Shown here piece after piece: positions 1 to 15,100 of a DNA stretch of 64,000 bases. The notes beneath the pieces are model-generated. The model had not been told where the DNA came from. It ran no database searches and was given only the letters and a program-made list of their open reading frames with translations. Numbering within the stretch: position 1 is the stretch's first letter; each line of letters starts with the position of its first letter. Source of the DNA: Bolinopsis microptera. Lineage: Eukaryota > Ctenophora > Tentaculata > Lobata > Bolinopsidae. A program made the position numbers and the translations under genes. The stretch lies in contig NC_087073.1 of the NCBI RefSeq assembly GCF_026151205.1, positions 13,287,837-13,351,836 on the forward strand, read 5' to 3'.

Positions 1-172
1 ATAATTGTACTAATATTAATTATAAATCACAAGTGAGTGAATTGGAAACACGAGGGCAGAAAAGAAGGACAAAATTTGGATTTTCACTCCAAACGCCCAT
101 GCCCAAAAGTTGATATCAATATTTCAAGATCCTCAAGTCACTAATTAGGATCCAGGCTAAGTGATCACGTAC

Positions 173-3100
173 CAAGTGCAAGCAATGTAGGATGTCGGGC
201 GGGGGCAGCAGAAGGAGCCAAGTCATGAACCATACTGAGCACCTCTGATATAGGCAGTCCTGGTAAGTGTAACACCTCAGTAAGATGCTCTTCTGAGAGG
301 ATAGAGTAGCAGTCCAACACGTACTCTGCTACAAACTCCTTCAACTCCACCTGGAGCAAAGTGTATACATTCAATCTCCGGACCAGTTAGGAACCGTTAG
401 TTAGGCCTTGTTTTCCCTTGGTTAAATGGTCCGAAACATAAACGGCCGGAATAAGTTGGTCCGAAAGATATTAAATCTGGAACTTTGTTGGTTCGAGTTA
501 CTTTAGACTAGAAACACCTAAAGACGACTTTTGTACGCGCAAAGAGAAATTTTTTGCTACTATACTAGACTAGACTATTCGTAGAATTCTGGGATAATCT
601 AACTAAATAAAGTTAAACTAAACTATTCAGCACTCTTTACCTCATATTTAGATTTGATATCCTCTCTCAACTGAGCAGCACTTTTTGTAATAACATCTCG
701 ATACTTGTCCTCTACAGGACACCCGAGAAGAAGACCCTTCCAGGGACCCAACCAATCTCCCTCTAGTCTTTCAACCATTTCCTCTAGCCGGCTATTTAAC
801 TGGTACCTTTATAACATATAAAGCGTTACATCAACAGATATGCAGACCATTCATTAGAAGTTAGATAAGAAATTTAACTATTTAATTTAACTATTTAATT
901 TAAATATTTAATTTAACTATTTAACTATTGAATTCCTCACTTCTTAAGTTAGCTTAAAAGTAGTTGAATAACACTTAAATATTATCGATCATTTCAGTGT
1001 AATATGTTACCTGCTCTTCCAGAACTTGACTTTATCAGTGGAGTGAGAGACACTGTCGTCGTTACAGGTAATTATCCGTCTCATTTCGTCCAAACAGCAC
1101 GTGTTTTCTCCCCCTACACCCTGGTCATGTGATAGTTGTTACAACTGGTCATGTGATATGTGTTACAACTGGTCATGTGACAGGTGTTACAACTGGTCAT
1201 GTGATAGGTGTTACAACTGGTCATGTGATAGGTGTTACAATTGGTCATGTGATTGTGGGAAGTGGATTTAAGTTGTTGTGAAAGATAAATCTAGTTTGAT
1301 TGGTGGATACTAAGCAACTTACCGCAGATTTTAGAGAAAATGGAAGTTCTCTTTCAAAGACAACCTCTCGTCCGCCCCTTTTCTGTCCGAGGTACAAGGT
1401 ACCATCTATTTGCAAGATGCTGGCAAAAGTCCAACTTTCCGGAATTGTAATGTCGTCTTTAGAGTTCGTGACGTCACTATTTTTCTTGATGACGTCACGT
1501 ATCTGATGTTTGAAGGGCATGTTGTGGTATTGCTCAACATCTCGCCAGAGTGGTGCTCGTTTTATCTTACGTTTCAACAGTTCTCTTTTTACGAATACTG
1601 GCTGCAATCCTTCGCACGCATCGAGACCTTGATATTAATTGGTGTTAAAAATAGTCGCATAACTTGAACATTATGATCGACGTGAGCCAACAATGGTAAT
1701 TTACATTAAAATCCGTTTTGATCGGGTTATTTTGATGGAAAAATCATTGATTGAAACAAAAATGAAAATATGTAGAGTTACCAAATTGAACATGATCAGT
1801 GGTCTCCGTTTGCTTAACTTGAGACTTCTTGCTAGCTGCTTGTCTCTTCCCAGCCTGTCTCCTTGTGGTTGGTCTTGTGGTCGTCTGTTTTACAGCTGCC
1901 TTGCTGTTCGAATTGTTCCTACTTCTACCTCTCCTGGCTGCCGGTTTTGGTTTGCTTTCTTCTTCTACTTTTGGTTTTGGTTTGCTTTCTTCTTCAACTC
2001 TCCCTGGAATCTGAGATTGACAGTCTGATAACATGGATAACCACGCTTGAGACAGCGCATCTAGTTCTGCAGGCATGTGGGTAGGCGATGCTTTCTTTGA
2101 AGATTTGTTGGATATCCATGTATCACGTGACTTGTTTAAGGAGTGATGGTACTCTACGGAGGACTCACGAGAAGGAGGGGCGATAGACCAGGAAAGTTCC
2201 AGCTGCAGAAGGATTAATCTGGCGAGATGAGAGGGAGTGAGGGATGAGGAGAAGACAGGATACACACCATCCTCCACACTAGATACACCATTAGTCTGCA
2301 CCACTTGGTTGCTCCTTTCGGCCGCTGCTTTCAATATTTCAGTCTCTGCTGAACGATACCGTTCCAACTCTAGATATTGAGACATATACTCATTGTTTGA
2401 GTCGAGTAGCTCGTGTTTCAGAGGGGAACACGAAATAGGAGCAGGGATCTTAGCAACCGACGTTTGTAGTGTAACTTTGATGAACACTGAGAGGTTCCGG
2501 TGTTTTGAGATCCAGTAGTCTGAGCGGGAGAACTTAGCAAGCTGCTCCAGTCTGTCTAGGTACAAAGTGGCCTGATGAATTGAGCCCCACGTGAATAAGA
2601 GGGAGATGTAGCGCGCCAGCACGTGCAGAGTGTGGGGGATCATGGCACAATTCTGCCACCTGAAAACAAGAAACTTCAATCAATTTGATGTCAAGGATCA
2701 ATCATTAGACGGTGAATTTGTTCGAAGTAATTTTTTAGAAATGAGAAACGTTAAGAAATATAACTTATAATAAAAGTTCCATAGCACATACAGAAGAGCT
2801 CTAGAAGACATGGTAGTGCGTTTCCAGCTCTTTAGTTTGGCGTGAGCAGCTTCCAGAGTGAGGGCAGTACACTTCTCACTGATCTGATAAACCTCCTCCC
2901 CAGCCCCAAGTACTCGGTCTATCAGCACATACCCACACACTCCACACAACAGAGCTTGTTCTGTCCCTCTGTCTGTCTGTTTGTCCGTCTGTGTGGCAGT
3001 GTCTTCCCATAACTCCTCTACTTCGTGCCTTTCACTCTCCGGAGATGTGAGTATATCGACATCACGTGACCATGTGACTCTAGTTCTATTGGCTAGCAGA

Positions 3101-6100
3101 GCTGGTACAGAGGACAGGACTGAGATGAGGTTCTCAGGGCGTGGCGAGAGTTGAGCCGCGCAGCGTGCAACTACGGTGTCCAGTCCGTAGAGTCCGGCTA
3201 AGAACATCAGAACGGACAGGACACAGTCGTCTGGAGAGTGAGATTCGAGGATAGACTTGGCGTCCTGAGGAGGGTTTTGGGTGTTATTCTTATTTTAAAT
3301 TTTACTGGGGATAATGCAGTGGTGAAACGACCGTTGTTTGAATGTGGGACAATTTTGCTCAAAGTTATGCTCAAAGTTATGCACAATATGAATGTAGCAT
3401 CAGGGAGTACCGTCTGTCATCTTAGTGTCGACTGTCGGTCAGTATTTTGAATAAAATTAAACCCTTGTACAGGTAAGTACACTCTAACACCAAGTACTCG
3501 GGCCCTTTTGCACAAGGTACAATAGAAATATGGGCTCAGATGATCCTATGATTCATGGTGTCAGAGCCTAAAGTAATTATAACCTAGGGACAACGCTCGC
3601 CCAGTCGCCCTCATTTTTTACTCAATATCCTAACCAAGTAGCTCGTGTAGCGATCCAACTTGATTTGCAGAGGCCTGAAGTATGTGATATAGTCGTCTAT
3701 ATGGTCAAGTTCGGAGACAACCTGTACATAAAATCAGTCAGTAATTACACTCATTTCACTGCCATAAATGGTAAAATTAATTATAATTCCTCTGACAGTC
3801 CAAGGGGTACAGGCTCTTCAGATATTTTACTCCTAACCTTTCTATAATGATATCTGGGTTCAAAATTTAAATAACTCAACCTTGGTGGAGACAGTGGCCA
3901 CCTGAAAATTACAAAAATAAAGGAGCTGTAAATCACTTATGAAAAAAAATTTACTTCAAATTTCACAATTTAAAGTTACGTAAGACAGGTGGGTACTCAA
4001 AAAGTGCTGGTTGAGCAGGTTTGTCTGCTCAACACAGGTGGTGCAGCTCACTGACTACATGAGCTAATATAAGTGACTAGAACTAACCCTCTCATGCTTT
4101 TTAATTGCTCCGAAGTCCTAATATTTAATATTATGGGTTATACCAATCATATTTCATAGAATAGGATCCTCAGAATCGGCTCAACCGAGGTGGAGACAGC
4201 ATAACATGCAGTTCAAAATCTGTTATTCTGTAGTTTAGGAGCTGTAGAGTGACTGTGGCAGTCCATTTGCAATACCAATGATTCTAAATCATCTACCAAC
4301 TCATATTACAAGGCATCTTTGCTGAAAAGTACACTCAACATAGGTGGAGACTCCAATTTGGCAAATTTGGGCGTCAATTTGACCTCAGAAGTCAAGGTTC
4401 TCCACCGCGGTTGAGTGGCTGATGGCTAGTTTGATGAGTTGTATACATGCTGAAGGGTCACCCAATGTTATTTCTTCCAGAAATCAACTGCCAAAGCTCA
4501 ACTCAACCCGGTGGGGCCAGTTTTAATGCATTTTTTAATGTTTTAATGTTTAATCAACAATTTCTCCACCTTGTTGAGCACCTTTTCACAACTTTGATAG
4601 TTTTTTCATTTGCTAGAACACTTTGCTTTAAGACAGAAGGGGTAACAGTTTTATGATCCCCTACAGTAGCAGTTAACAGAGCAGATAAGAATTAGTGATA
4701 AAACCAATGAATTTAGGCATGTTTGACAGGCTTTTTACTGTTTCTTAATGAAAGATCTCCACCCTGTTGAGCGTCAATGGAAAAAACAAAATTTAACGGG
4801 AAGTAGAAAAGGCCGAGACGCAACTTTCTAGCTAACCTAGAACTCTCTAAACCTTTCTCCACCCCCGGTTGAGCAGCTTTGAAAAGTGCATTTAATTTCT
4901 CCACCTCGGTTGAGCACTTAAATAAAATATTGATGAAACCATCAGATTACAAATTTGATGTAGTTTATGTTACCAATAACCTTTTCCACCTTAATCAAAA
5001 GTTTCTTCAACCAGAGCCAGTCTCCACCTTAAATCTCCACCTTTTAAGGGTTTGTTTAATACCACCTGTATCTGCTCAACCGTTCAACCTTTTAATTTTT
5101 TTTTTTTACTCAAAGAAAGTCCTGAAAAATGTCTTGTCAGCCATATAATCAGGGAGTTTCAGTCTGTGATGAGCTGGCTCCACCACACACTTCTAAAAAA
5201 GTAAAAAATGTACAGGTTGTCTCCGAACTTGACCATATAGTCGTCTGTATATGAGCACTCGAACTATTATACAATTATATCAGCTGTTTCCCGGAAATAG
5301 TGTTGGATGATACAACAAATACTGACATCATATATCTAGAGGTAGTTGTTACAATAGCAATATTGGATCATATCTTGGAGTAAATAAAACTACGATACGG
5401 TGGTAATATTGATGTTTGCTGACTCCTCTGATACATTTAAATTGTAAGTATTTTTAGCATTTTACTGCTTTATTATACTATTTACTATATAATATGCAGG
5501 ATTAGTTAGTAATGTAACTGTCATCATGGAAAAAACGATGTTGATCTTCACAGCTGCCTGTTTCTTCAGCTCTGTGCTAGCTAGCGCTAACGGTGAGTTC
5601 AATGAGGTTTTTTATTTCCATTTTCTTATTTTATTCAAATAAATTCACTACAAATTTATAGTTATAACTGGAAATTTAACCGATAATATAAACATTATTG
5701 GTTATTTCATTCTGAACATTTTGTGGTATTCTCAGGGGAATGTCGGAAACATCTGGGCTGTTGGAAAGATGCTGAGAATCGTGCAATCAAGGAAAAAATG
5801 GTTAATTTCAGCGACGACCTTATAAACAAATGCCATGATCGCGCAGCTGGTAAAGGCTACGCTGTATTCGCAGCACAGAATGGAGATGAGTGTTTCACAG
5901 CTGCTGATGCTGGGGAGACGTATACGACGTATGGGGAATCTGACAACTGCAAGAACGGAGTTGGAGGAGCCTGGGCTCAGGATGTGTACAGAATAACAAC
6001 CTGTTCACCGGGTACTACACTGTGTTCAGTAACTTTCAATGTTGGAATTGTTTACCAGGCTAGTAAAACGTGTCTTCTGGGTCTGGATCGTGTATATCAA

Positions 6101-9100
6101 TTTGGATTGGGTTTATCAATTCGTGATTGTTTGATTTTTCTTATCAACTTAAAATAATCTTTAACCTAAATTCCAGTGGTCGAGATATTATTGAAAACTC
6201 TATATAAGCAGAAGGATTCTAATTTCAAGATAACTTGCGAGATCGATGGAACAGAAACCCCTTCTTCAGTAAAGTGGTCTTATACAGCATTCGATCAATC
6301 AGAATCACAGGTCATCAACGAAGAAACAGACGACAACTGTGAGCTCCAACTACAAGGAAAGAAAGCGATATTAACGAAGTTTCACCCCAGTCTGAACGAT
6401 GCTGGAGAGTTCACCTGTCAGTTCCAGATAGACAGTGACTCTGAAGTAGTACCCTCTGCTAAGATAGATGTACCGGGTCCGAGTAAGTAATAGTGGCCAA
6501 GGTCTCCAAGAGCACTAAGAGTTCAAGTGATAATTGTTATATGAATGGACAATCGTCCGAAATTATTGCTATTAAAAGACATTATATGGTATCTGATAAA
6601 GTACGGCGTACGCAGAGCTGATATGAGATGATAGAGCAGTAATTTCAGACAATTGTAACGAAGTAGATGAAGACTGGACGGACACCAATGAAGAAACAAT
6701 CCCTCCGTTACCAGTGCTACATGATACTGAAGTTAAGATACTCTGTCCACGGAAGTATATCAACTTTGAGGTGAACCAAGTGTATTGCAGAGACGGAGAT
6801 CTCATGATGTTTGGAGGAGAAGATCCGTATTGTAGGAAAATAGGTTATTTGGGGCAGGATTTAGATTTTTAAGCGGATATTTAGGTAGCTGGGTTAAAAT
6901 TAGCTAGGGTTGTCAGAATTAGTAAAACATATCATCTAGGGCTGATGTGTTTTTCTACGTCATGACAGAATCACCAGAAATTCTTACTATTATCCAATGA
7001 GAAATGTAACCGGAAAAACATAAAAACTCTCAATCATTGATACACATTACACAGGTTTTACTTGAGTATGTATATATATATCTGCGAGTGGAGCTATGTT
7101 TTTTTTCATAACATTAATAAAATGTAAGTATAATAGCATATTTCTATACATTCTATTGCCCTATTTCTACACACAAAAGATTCCGTGTGAAACAAAAACA
7201 AGATTGAATGTAAAAATGTCGGCTCGGTCAGCTTGTTGCTACTAACAATGAGCTCCGTTTTTGCGTAAGTTATGTTAGTTTGAGTATATATCTGGTCTCT
7301 TTACCTTTGCTCGGTATGTGTCTCTTAGTGGATCTCTAAACCAATAACTAGACCGTTATTGTAGTCGTTATTAATGTAGTTAGTCGTTATGTCGTGTTTG
7401 TTTGGAGGTTTGGAGTATAAATAATAACCTTGATGAGCTATTCTTTCCGGGATTTTTTCTAATTCGGGTTTTTAGGTTATTTTTCTTAAATAATACGGAG
7501 ACGTGATTCTAGCAAGATGATTATTGATAAAAGTTGTCACGTTAAAATCGTAAATATTTTTTATATAAAATGATAACGCCTTCATACCTGACAGAACTCA
7601 ATAGGATTTTGAAGAGTGAAAGGTTCTCGTTGTTTCAGGGATATGATAAATTTTGAGTAGGTTTTCAGCACGTTTACACAACTCATGATCCCTTTATCTG
7701 CGCTTTTCACCCTGAATTGAAGTTTTTGAAAATCGAATTTGTTGAGCGGCTCATGAGCTAGGAAAATATCTAAATCCACGAATCTGAAATGAAACTTTAT
7801 TACCCAAATAACATAAAGGCCCTGGACTGACCGGTTGAGATAAGTGAGAGCAGGCTCACAGTTCAGTTTAGATATCAGACAGTAAACTAGTAGAAGAGAG
7901 CTGGAAGGGGAAGGAGCAGGATCCTCTTTTAACAGGGATATCGCGTCTGATAAGTGTCTGAAATAAGAGAAGTGGACTTTCGATTTCATCAAATATCCAG
8001 GCTTCAGCATTTAGCGATCATAGGTGGGTTAAATAACAAAACAAGTGTTGTTGACTCGACAAATGATTTGTAGACTGACCCCTGAGATCTGTAGATAGAA
8101 GCAAGTTTTAGTCGGTATTGGTCTGAAAGTGAAACACCCGGTATCATTGTTACTAGTTCCAGTAACTTTATCTCGTGAGATACTGACTCTGTTTGAGATG
8201 CCGCTTCACACAACTTTGTTTTAAATTCTTCTTCTGAAAATTAAACAAGTATAGGGCGGTAGACAATTTTAGAGTGACTGTAGAATGAATATAAAACTAG
8301 CAATAGAAGATATGTATTTTGCACTTCGGTTACATTTTGACCATATATTCACTCAATTGAATTGTAAAAAGATGACAACAAAAACCTGATATCGTTGTTT
8401 TTTCGAGATTTTGTAGAGTGAGCATCTGAAGATTGATGTAAATCTGAAAGCATTCTTCTGACCTAAAATGAGTATAAAGGACACAGGTACAGTGAAGTTC
8501 TATTCGTTTTGAAATCTATAATAAGGCGAATGAATTTGTATTGCCTAGATAAGAGTGTCGATATAACGACCACTATACCGAGATGTGAACGTGATTCATA
8601 TTTCAAGACTTGTATCCAAAAAGCTAAACGAATCAAACATACCCAACAATCTCAGACAGGTGAGTCACGTGACGCGCATGCACGTGGGCGAGGAGTTGGG
8701 AGCTCTTCTGTCGGACACTTTCTTTGGGGCTCCTGTACATCAACGTACTGACCTAGGGTGATTTATGTGTGTAAGTTTGTATATTTATGTGCAATTATAG
8801 AAGGAATATTGCATTATACTTGTTGTACAGTTAAATTTGTATGGAGTGCAAAACTATGCTACACATATATTTCCAAGACAGTGCACTTTGCAGATGAAAT
8901 TGTTTAACCTAAATTTGCAAATTTCGATTAACTCTAGTCATTTGCTTCATAACCATTTCACTGTGGTACCAGCAGTGTGGTTATTAAATACTGGTAAGTA
9001 GTAAAGCTGTTATGATTCCATCAACCGGTCGCAGTCGGCTTGGTTCTTTCCTCAAAGTATCCTAATACATTACCCATTCACCCATTGATTATGACATTAA

Positions 9101-12100
9101 GCTCCTTATTATATATTTTACAGGCGACAGCTCAGTTATTTGCAAACCAAAAGATTCTTCAGGACGTTATCTATCGCAACTAATATGGTGTGACTTTTCA
9201 AAATTGTGGCTAGATAATACGTTTGCAATCCTATCTCTGATCATAATTTTGAGTATTCATATTTTTGGCAATGATATTTTTGGAATATTTTATTCAATTT
9301 ATCTTAACCTTAGAATTTTACAGTTAATGAAATTATTGTCCGGATTTTATATTGATTGTTTACACATATGGCTATTGATTTAACTTTTGACTCGAGAAAG
9401 AAGAGAAAGTACGGACAAATTGCCTAGATATGTATATAGATTGTACAAATGTATATATATTACAAATCTCCAGGAAAATATTTTTTAAAGCGTTACTACC
9501 ATATATTCGTTATTCACACTTCTTGTCTAGGTCATCTCTTTTATGGCTTACTTATGTCTGAGCTATGTTATACATCTTACTCCTCCGTTTACTCCAGCCT
9601 TGCTTTACAGTGTTCATTCAACCTTACTTGGTAACCAGGTAACCAGGTAACCAGTTAACCAGGTAACCAGGTAACCAGGTAACCAGTTAACCAGGTAACC
9701 AGGTAACCAGGTAACCAGGTAACCAGGTAACTGTTACTTTAAGTTACATTTCTAGCTAGCAAGGTCTCCTGTTTGTAAACGCATAACACAGTTTCCATCG
9801 TCGTTTCATAGTACAAATACTAAGAGGTAATCGCAATTTTCACAGTAGAATTTAAATAATTTTTAGCATGTACGGCATAAATATCATTTAAAATTTCACT
9901 ATTGATATTAAAAATGGCAAAATTGTTTGAAACATTTGCCATCGATGACATACAAATAATTCTATCATAAAATCATTCAATAAAGAGCAATCATGTCTCG
10001 GTAAATGAATTAAAAAACTAACTTACGTGAAATATAAGCTGAAGCCATGAAGACGGTATGCAGTCCAAACGAAGAAGGCAAAAGGAGAGGTGTTGGCAGA
10101 TCGCCAATAGGATCCATATCGTGTCCTTGTGCGTCGTAGAGAATACCTCCACGTACCCTAATACAATTTTGAGATTGAATTTTATCCCTATCCACTTCTG
10201 CTATAAGAGAAATATGACCCTACGATTCATTTACGTTGTCAACAGAAGGATTCGATAAGAAATTGGATTGGAGGACAGTCCAGCGGAACTTAACGAAAAT
10301 TTAGCATTATGTACGGCAAATCCATTATTTTACACCTTCAACAGTCGTCGATTAGGCGTCTGATGTCTCTGTAAGTAGATTCCGTGTTTAGCCTTTTAAA
10401 CACATTCCTTGATCCTTACTTTTAAACACATTCCTTGATCCTTACTTTTAAACACATTCCTTGATCCTTACTTTTAAACACATTCTTTGATCCTTACTTT
10501 TAAACACATTCCTTGATCCTTACTTTTAAACACATTCCTTGATCCTTACTTTTAAACACATTCCTTGATCCTTACTTTAAACACATTCCTTGATCCTTAC
10601 TTTTAAACACATTCCTTGATCCTTACTTTTAAACACATTCCTTGATCCTTACTTTTAAACACATTCCTTGATCCTTACTTTTAAACACATTCCTTGATCC
10701 TTACTTTTAAACACATTCCTAAGTCAGACGTTAGATTTCACTTAGTTCAATGCTTTAAACATTGCATTTGTACTCGGCTGCCATGAACTTTTAATATTGA
10801 CATCGCCAGTTTTCAATTAGTTAACATTACCCTGCAAATGTTGTCTGCCATTGTTACAATACACTTGACTTATAGTTCTGTTTTTTCAAATTTTGTTGTC
10901 CCCTGTATCTGAACCACCGTAATATCCAGTTTGGATTAGGAGCAGTAAACTAACCGTGAGTTGGTAGCTGGACATTGTCCAAGTCAGGAGTTGATGACGT
11001 CATCAATGACGTCATGTCTCTGACGAGCTGGAAAAGGGCAGTCAGGGTGTGTAATGACAGGTGCTCACAGTACAGGACTAATATTCTGTCTGCTCGGGCT
11101 GCGTCCAGCACATCATCTTTCAAATCTGAAGCAGTATAGTATTATGTTTAAAATCTGAAGATATTTGAAGCTGATGACTGGACTCACTGGTCGAATGTAT
11201 CAAAAGGAAGATATGATCAGGAAGTCTGCACTAACCTAGCTGTATCAAAAGGAAGATAAGATCAGGAAGTCTGCACTAACCTAGCTGTATCAAGAGAAAG
11301 ATAAGATCAGGAAGTGTGCACTAACCTAGCTGTATCAAGAGGAAGATAAGATCACGAAGTCTGCACTAACCTAGCTGTATCAAGAGGAAGATAAGATCAG
11401 GAAGTCTGCACTAACCTAGCTGTATCAAGAGAAAGATAAGATCAGGAAGTGTGCACTAACCTAGCTGTATCAAGAGGAAGATAAGATCAGGAAATCTGCA
11501 CTAACCTAGCTGTATCAAGAGGAAGATAAGATCAAGAAATCTGCACTAACCTAGCTGTATCAAGAGGAAGATAAGATCAGGAAGTCTGCACTAACCTAGC
11601 TGTATCAAGAGGAAGATAAGATCAGGAAGTGTGCACTAACCTAGCTGTACCAAGAGGAAGATAAGATCAGGAAATCTGCACCAACCTAGCTGTATCAAGA
11701 GGAAGATAAGATCAGGAAATCTGCACTAACCTAGCTGTATCAAGAGGAAGATAAGATCAAGAAATCTGCACTAACCTAGCTGTATCAAGAGGAAGATAAG
11801 ATCAGGAAGTCTGCACTAACCTAGCTGTATCAAGAGGAAGATAAGATCAGGAAGTCTGCACTAACCTAGCTGTATCAAGAGGAAGATAAGATCAGAAGGC
11901 TGCACTAACCTAGCTGTATCAAGAGGAAGATAAGATCAGGAAGTCTGGATGTTATCGTCTCCTCTAAACACCACTCAACTAGGTCCCACAACCTGGAGAA
12001 GTGAGCTATTATAGAAAGTTCTGTCATATATATAGTAGTAACTAGTAACTAGTGAGCTACAGAGCTCTCGTATCACCAAGCAGGCAAACTCATCATGTTA

Positions 12101-15100
12101 TAGTTAAGTTAAACTGGCATTTTTATTACATTTTTAAACCTGAAAGATCAAATAGCTGTAATGAAGTTCTCTTACGAGTAACTAAGAAGTTCTCTGTTCA
12201 CCTGCTGTTAAGAGAGGATCTTAGTTCAGGTTCCATTTCCCTGACGATGATGAGAGCGTTAGCAGGAAGGTTCGAGAAAGGTTTGGAATCTCCACACAGG
12301 GGCAGATAAAGAACTACACTACTGAACACTTTCTCGCTACCCTGAAGGAGGAGGCTATTCAGGAAATCGTTAATATCCCAGGTTCTAAACTAAACCCCTT
12401 GTTTTGCTCACTTCCCAAAATCCAGATTTGTACTTGTTCTTGAGATGTAACACCCATGAATCATGATGTTTACCAAATAATTTGATAAAGCTGATAATAG
12501 GAAGTCCGAAGTCATGTTACCAGTTACCACCAGTCAGTATCTCCCGGATAACTAATCTGCTTCTCTTGACTAATTATTCTGAATATATGCGCATAATCAA
12601 TCGATTATACTGCATGAGACTAAATTAATGACTTGCAGACAGATGTTCAACGATCTGTTCGCTCAAATATTTATCTCTCGTTGGCACATTCTAACATTCT
12701 TGACTGAAATTGCTTTCGTACCTTTGTACTTGATAGAGTGCTTATCTTAAAGTTAAATGTTTTTACAGGCTCTAATGATGTATTTTTACGAAGTTTTCAA
12801 GCCTTACGTTGTGTGTTTCCCTTCGTGTCCAAAAGCATTATATTCTCATATACATTATGTATTATTGGCACGTTATTCGCTATGTAAACACACGTATGAA
12901 AGTTGCAACATAAGCAAGCAATATTTAGTAAGATGCAGAGTTAGTGTATTAATCGTTATACTGTTGTTCGTCGATTGTATAGTTTATTTTGTAGTTAATG
13001 TATGAAACATTAGAAAGCCGTGCGGAAAGTTTCGGAAAAGATGCCCCAGTCAAAACTGTTACTTTGTTAGCTTGGTATCTGGTTCAGAAACTTGTTTCTC
13101 ATGTTTACAGCACTTTTAAAAAGGAATACACAATAGATATTAGATTGGCGGGCAAATACGACACTACTTTCATACCATCAGATGGGGTCCGGACTCTAGG
13201 GCGTAAGACTCTAGGGCGTAAGACTCTAGGGTCTTAGGGTTAGGGTTAGGGTTAGGGTTAGGGTTAGGGTTAGGGTTAGGGTTTGGGTTAGGGTTAGGGT
13301 TAGGGTTAGGATAAGGGTTAGGGTTAGGGTTAGGGTGATGGTTAGGGTTAGGGCGCCGCCCTAAAGTCTCACGCCCTAGAGTCTTACGCCCTAGAGTCCC
13401 GGACCCCATCAGATAATAATATAATAATGACTCACAACATTAACCTGCAACTACTTTCATACCATCAGATAATAATATAATAATAACTCACAATATTGGC
13501 CTGTGACAGCCTTGAGACCGTCTTGAGAAGGGCAGCTACCACAGTATTGGTGGAGGTTTGTTTACCAAAACTAGATACTATCTCGTACAGTCCCTCTACT
13601 ACTTCACACAACCTGTCCACATCTCCACTACTCTCTGAAACAACATAGTTTAAACTAGTTTAGTAACTAAACTAACTATTAGTATAGCAGTTTAATTCAT
13701 GGAGTAGCCAGTAACCATTACTGATTACTGGCATTTACAGTAAAGTAATGAAATATCCCTAGTTATACAATAATGTGGTCGCATGTAATGTGGTAAAATA
13801 ACTACAAGTCCGGTAACTAACTGGTGGTGGAAACAAGAGCGAGTATAAGATGAGGAGCTAGTTTGTTAATGTAGTTCTTCACCTCTTCTTCCTCCCTAAA
13901 CACGTCTACTACCTGACAAAGTGACAATTAATTTCTACTAACGGTTACCTACTAAATGGTTAATATACACTAATAATTGGTTAATAAATGGTGATCATTG
14001 GTTAATGGTTACTTGTTACTGGTGGATACCAAGACCGTGTTTTACGTAAAATAACCAGCTATACCTGGCTCAGTCGTTAAATAGCATTTTAGTTATTCCT
14101 TTACTGGATTATAAGGATTATCTACATAATATGTGAAATATCTGTGAATATGTGAAATATGTGAAATATGTGATGGATGATCAAGTAAGAAGCGAGAATA
14201 GCACTTTAAACACAATGAGGATATTATTATTAAGGGACTGTCATAGAATTCTTAATGAATATTTGCAGAGCACAAAATAATCACAATTTAGCAGTTGCAC
14301 TCGTAATATTCATTCAGTCCAATGTCCATCGCTTGCTAGGTGCTCGCTAGTTATGTTTAAATCGGGTTTAGCTTGTAAGGTATCTGTAGGTACTATGTAG
14401 GATATAGGTAGAACTATGTAGGATATAGATAGAACTATGTAGGATATAGGTAGAACTATGTAGGATATAGGTAGAACTATGTAGGATATAGGTAGAACTA
14501 TGTAGGATATAGGTAGAACTATGTCGTGTTCTGTGAGTCAGGATACTCTAATGCGAGAGATGGGAGAGATGAGTAAATGTTACATGTAAAATGATTAGAT
14601 TCGGTTTATTTTTCTAATTTTGATCGCCAATACTCAGTAGACTTTATCAGTCATAAGAGCTTAAAACTTATCCATATTTTTTTTCTGAAAAGGTACCAGG
14701 TACTAACATTTGACGGTGAAAAATCGCCGCTCCTTTTTATCAAAGGTGCTTCGTCACCCGAGCTATAATTTTACGATTGACAATCGAATATTACTCGTAT
14801 TAATATCGGTCCCAAAAGGAATGCGTTCATCGTGTCCCAAAAGGTATGATAGCTGATAGTGATGTACAGGGTGGGTCAGAAACATTTCATAATTTTCATT
14901 TTGCTCTTATTTGATAACGGTGCTATGAAAAATATTTCTGTAATAAATGAGATGTAGTATAATCGAATATATTAATTGCGAAGTATAATTTCTGGACAGA
15001 AATTAGATTTTTAGCCAAAGCCCATTAATTTACATAATTCATAATTTTGTGCATGGTTCTCAGAAAAACTTCAATAATCTGGCCGTCAAAACTTTACACA

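Noticed and set aside
8509-8751. 80-codon plus-strand frame in a separase intron
   Set aside because: No motif, no splice structure, no signal peptide.
11196-11947. Minisatellite as an in-frame protein repeat
   Set aside because: Each 45-nt unit contains TAG in the separase frame, so only the exon-proximal unit is coding.
13170-13409. Asn/Pro-rich frame across the telomere repeat
   Set aside because: Translation of (TTAGGG)n; an artefact of the MITE.
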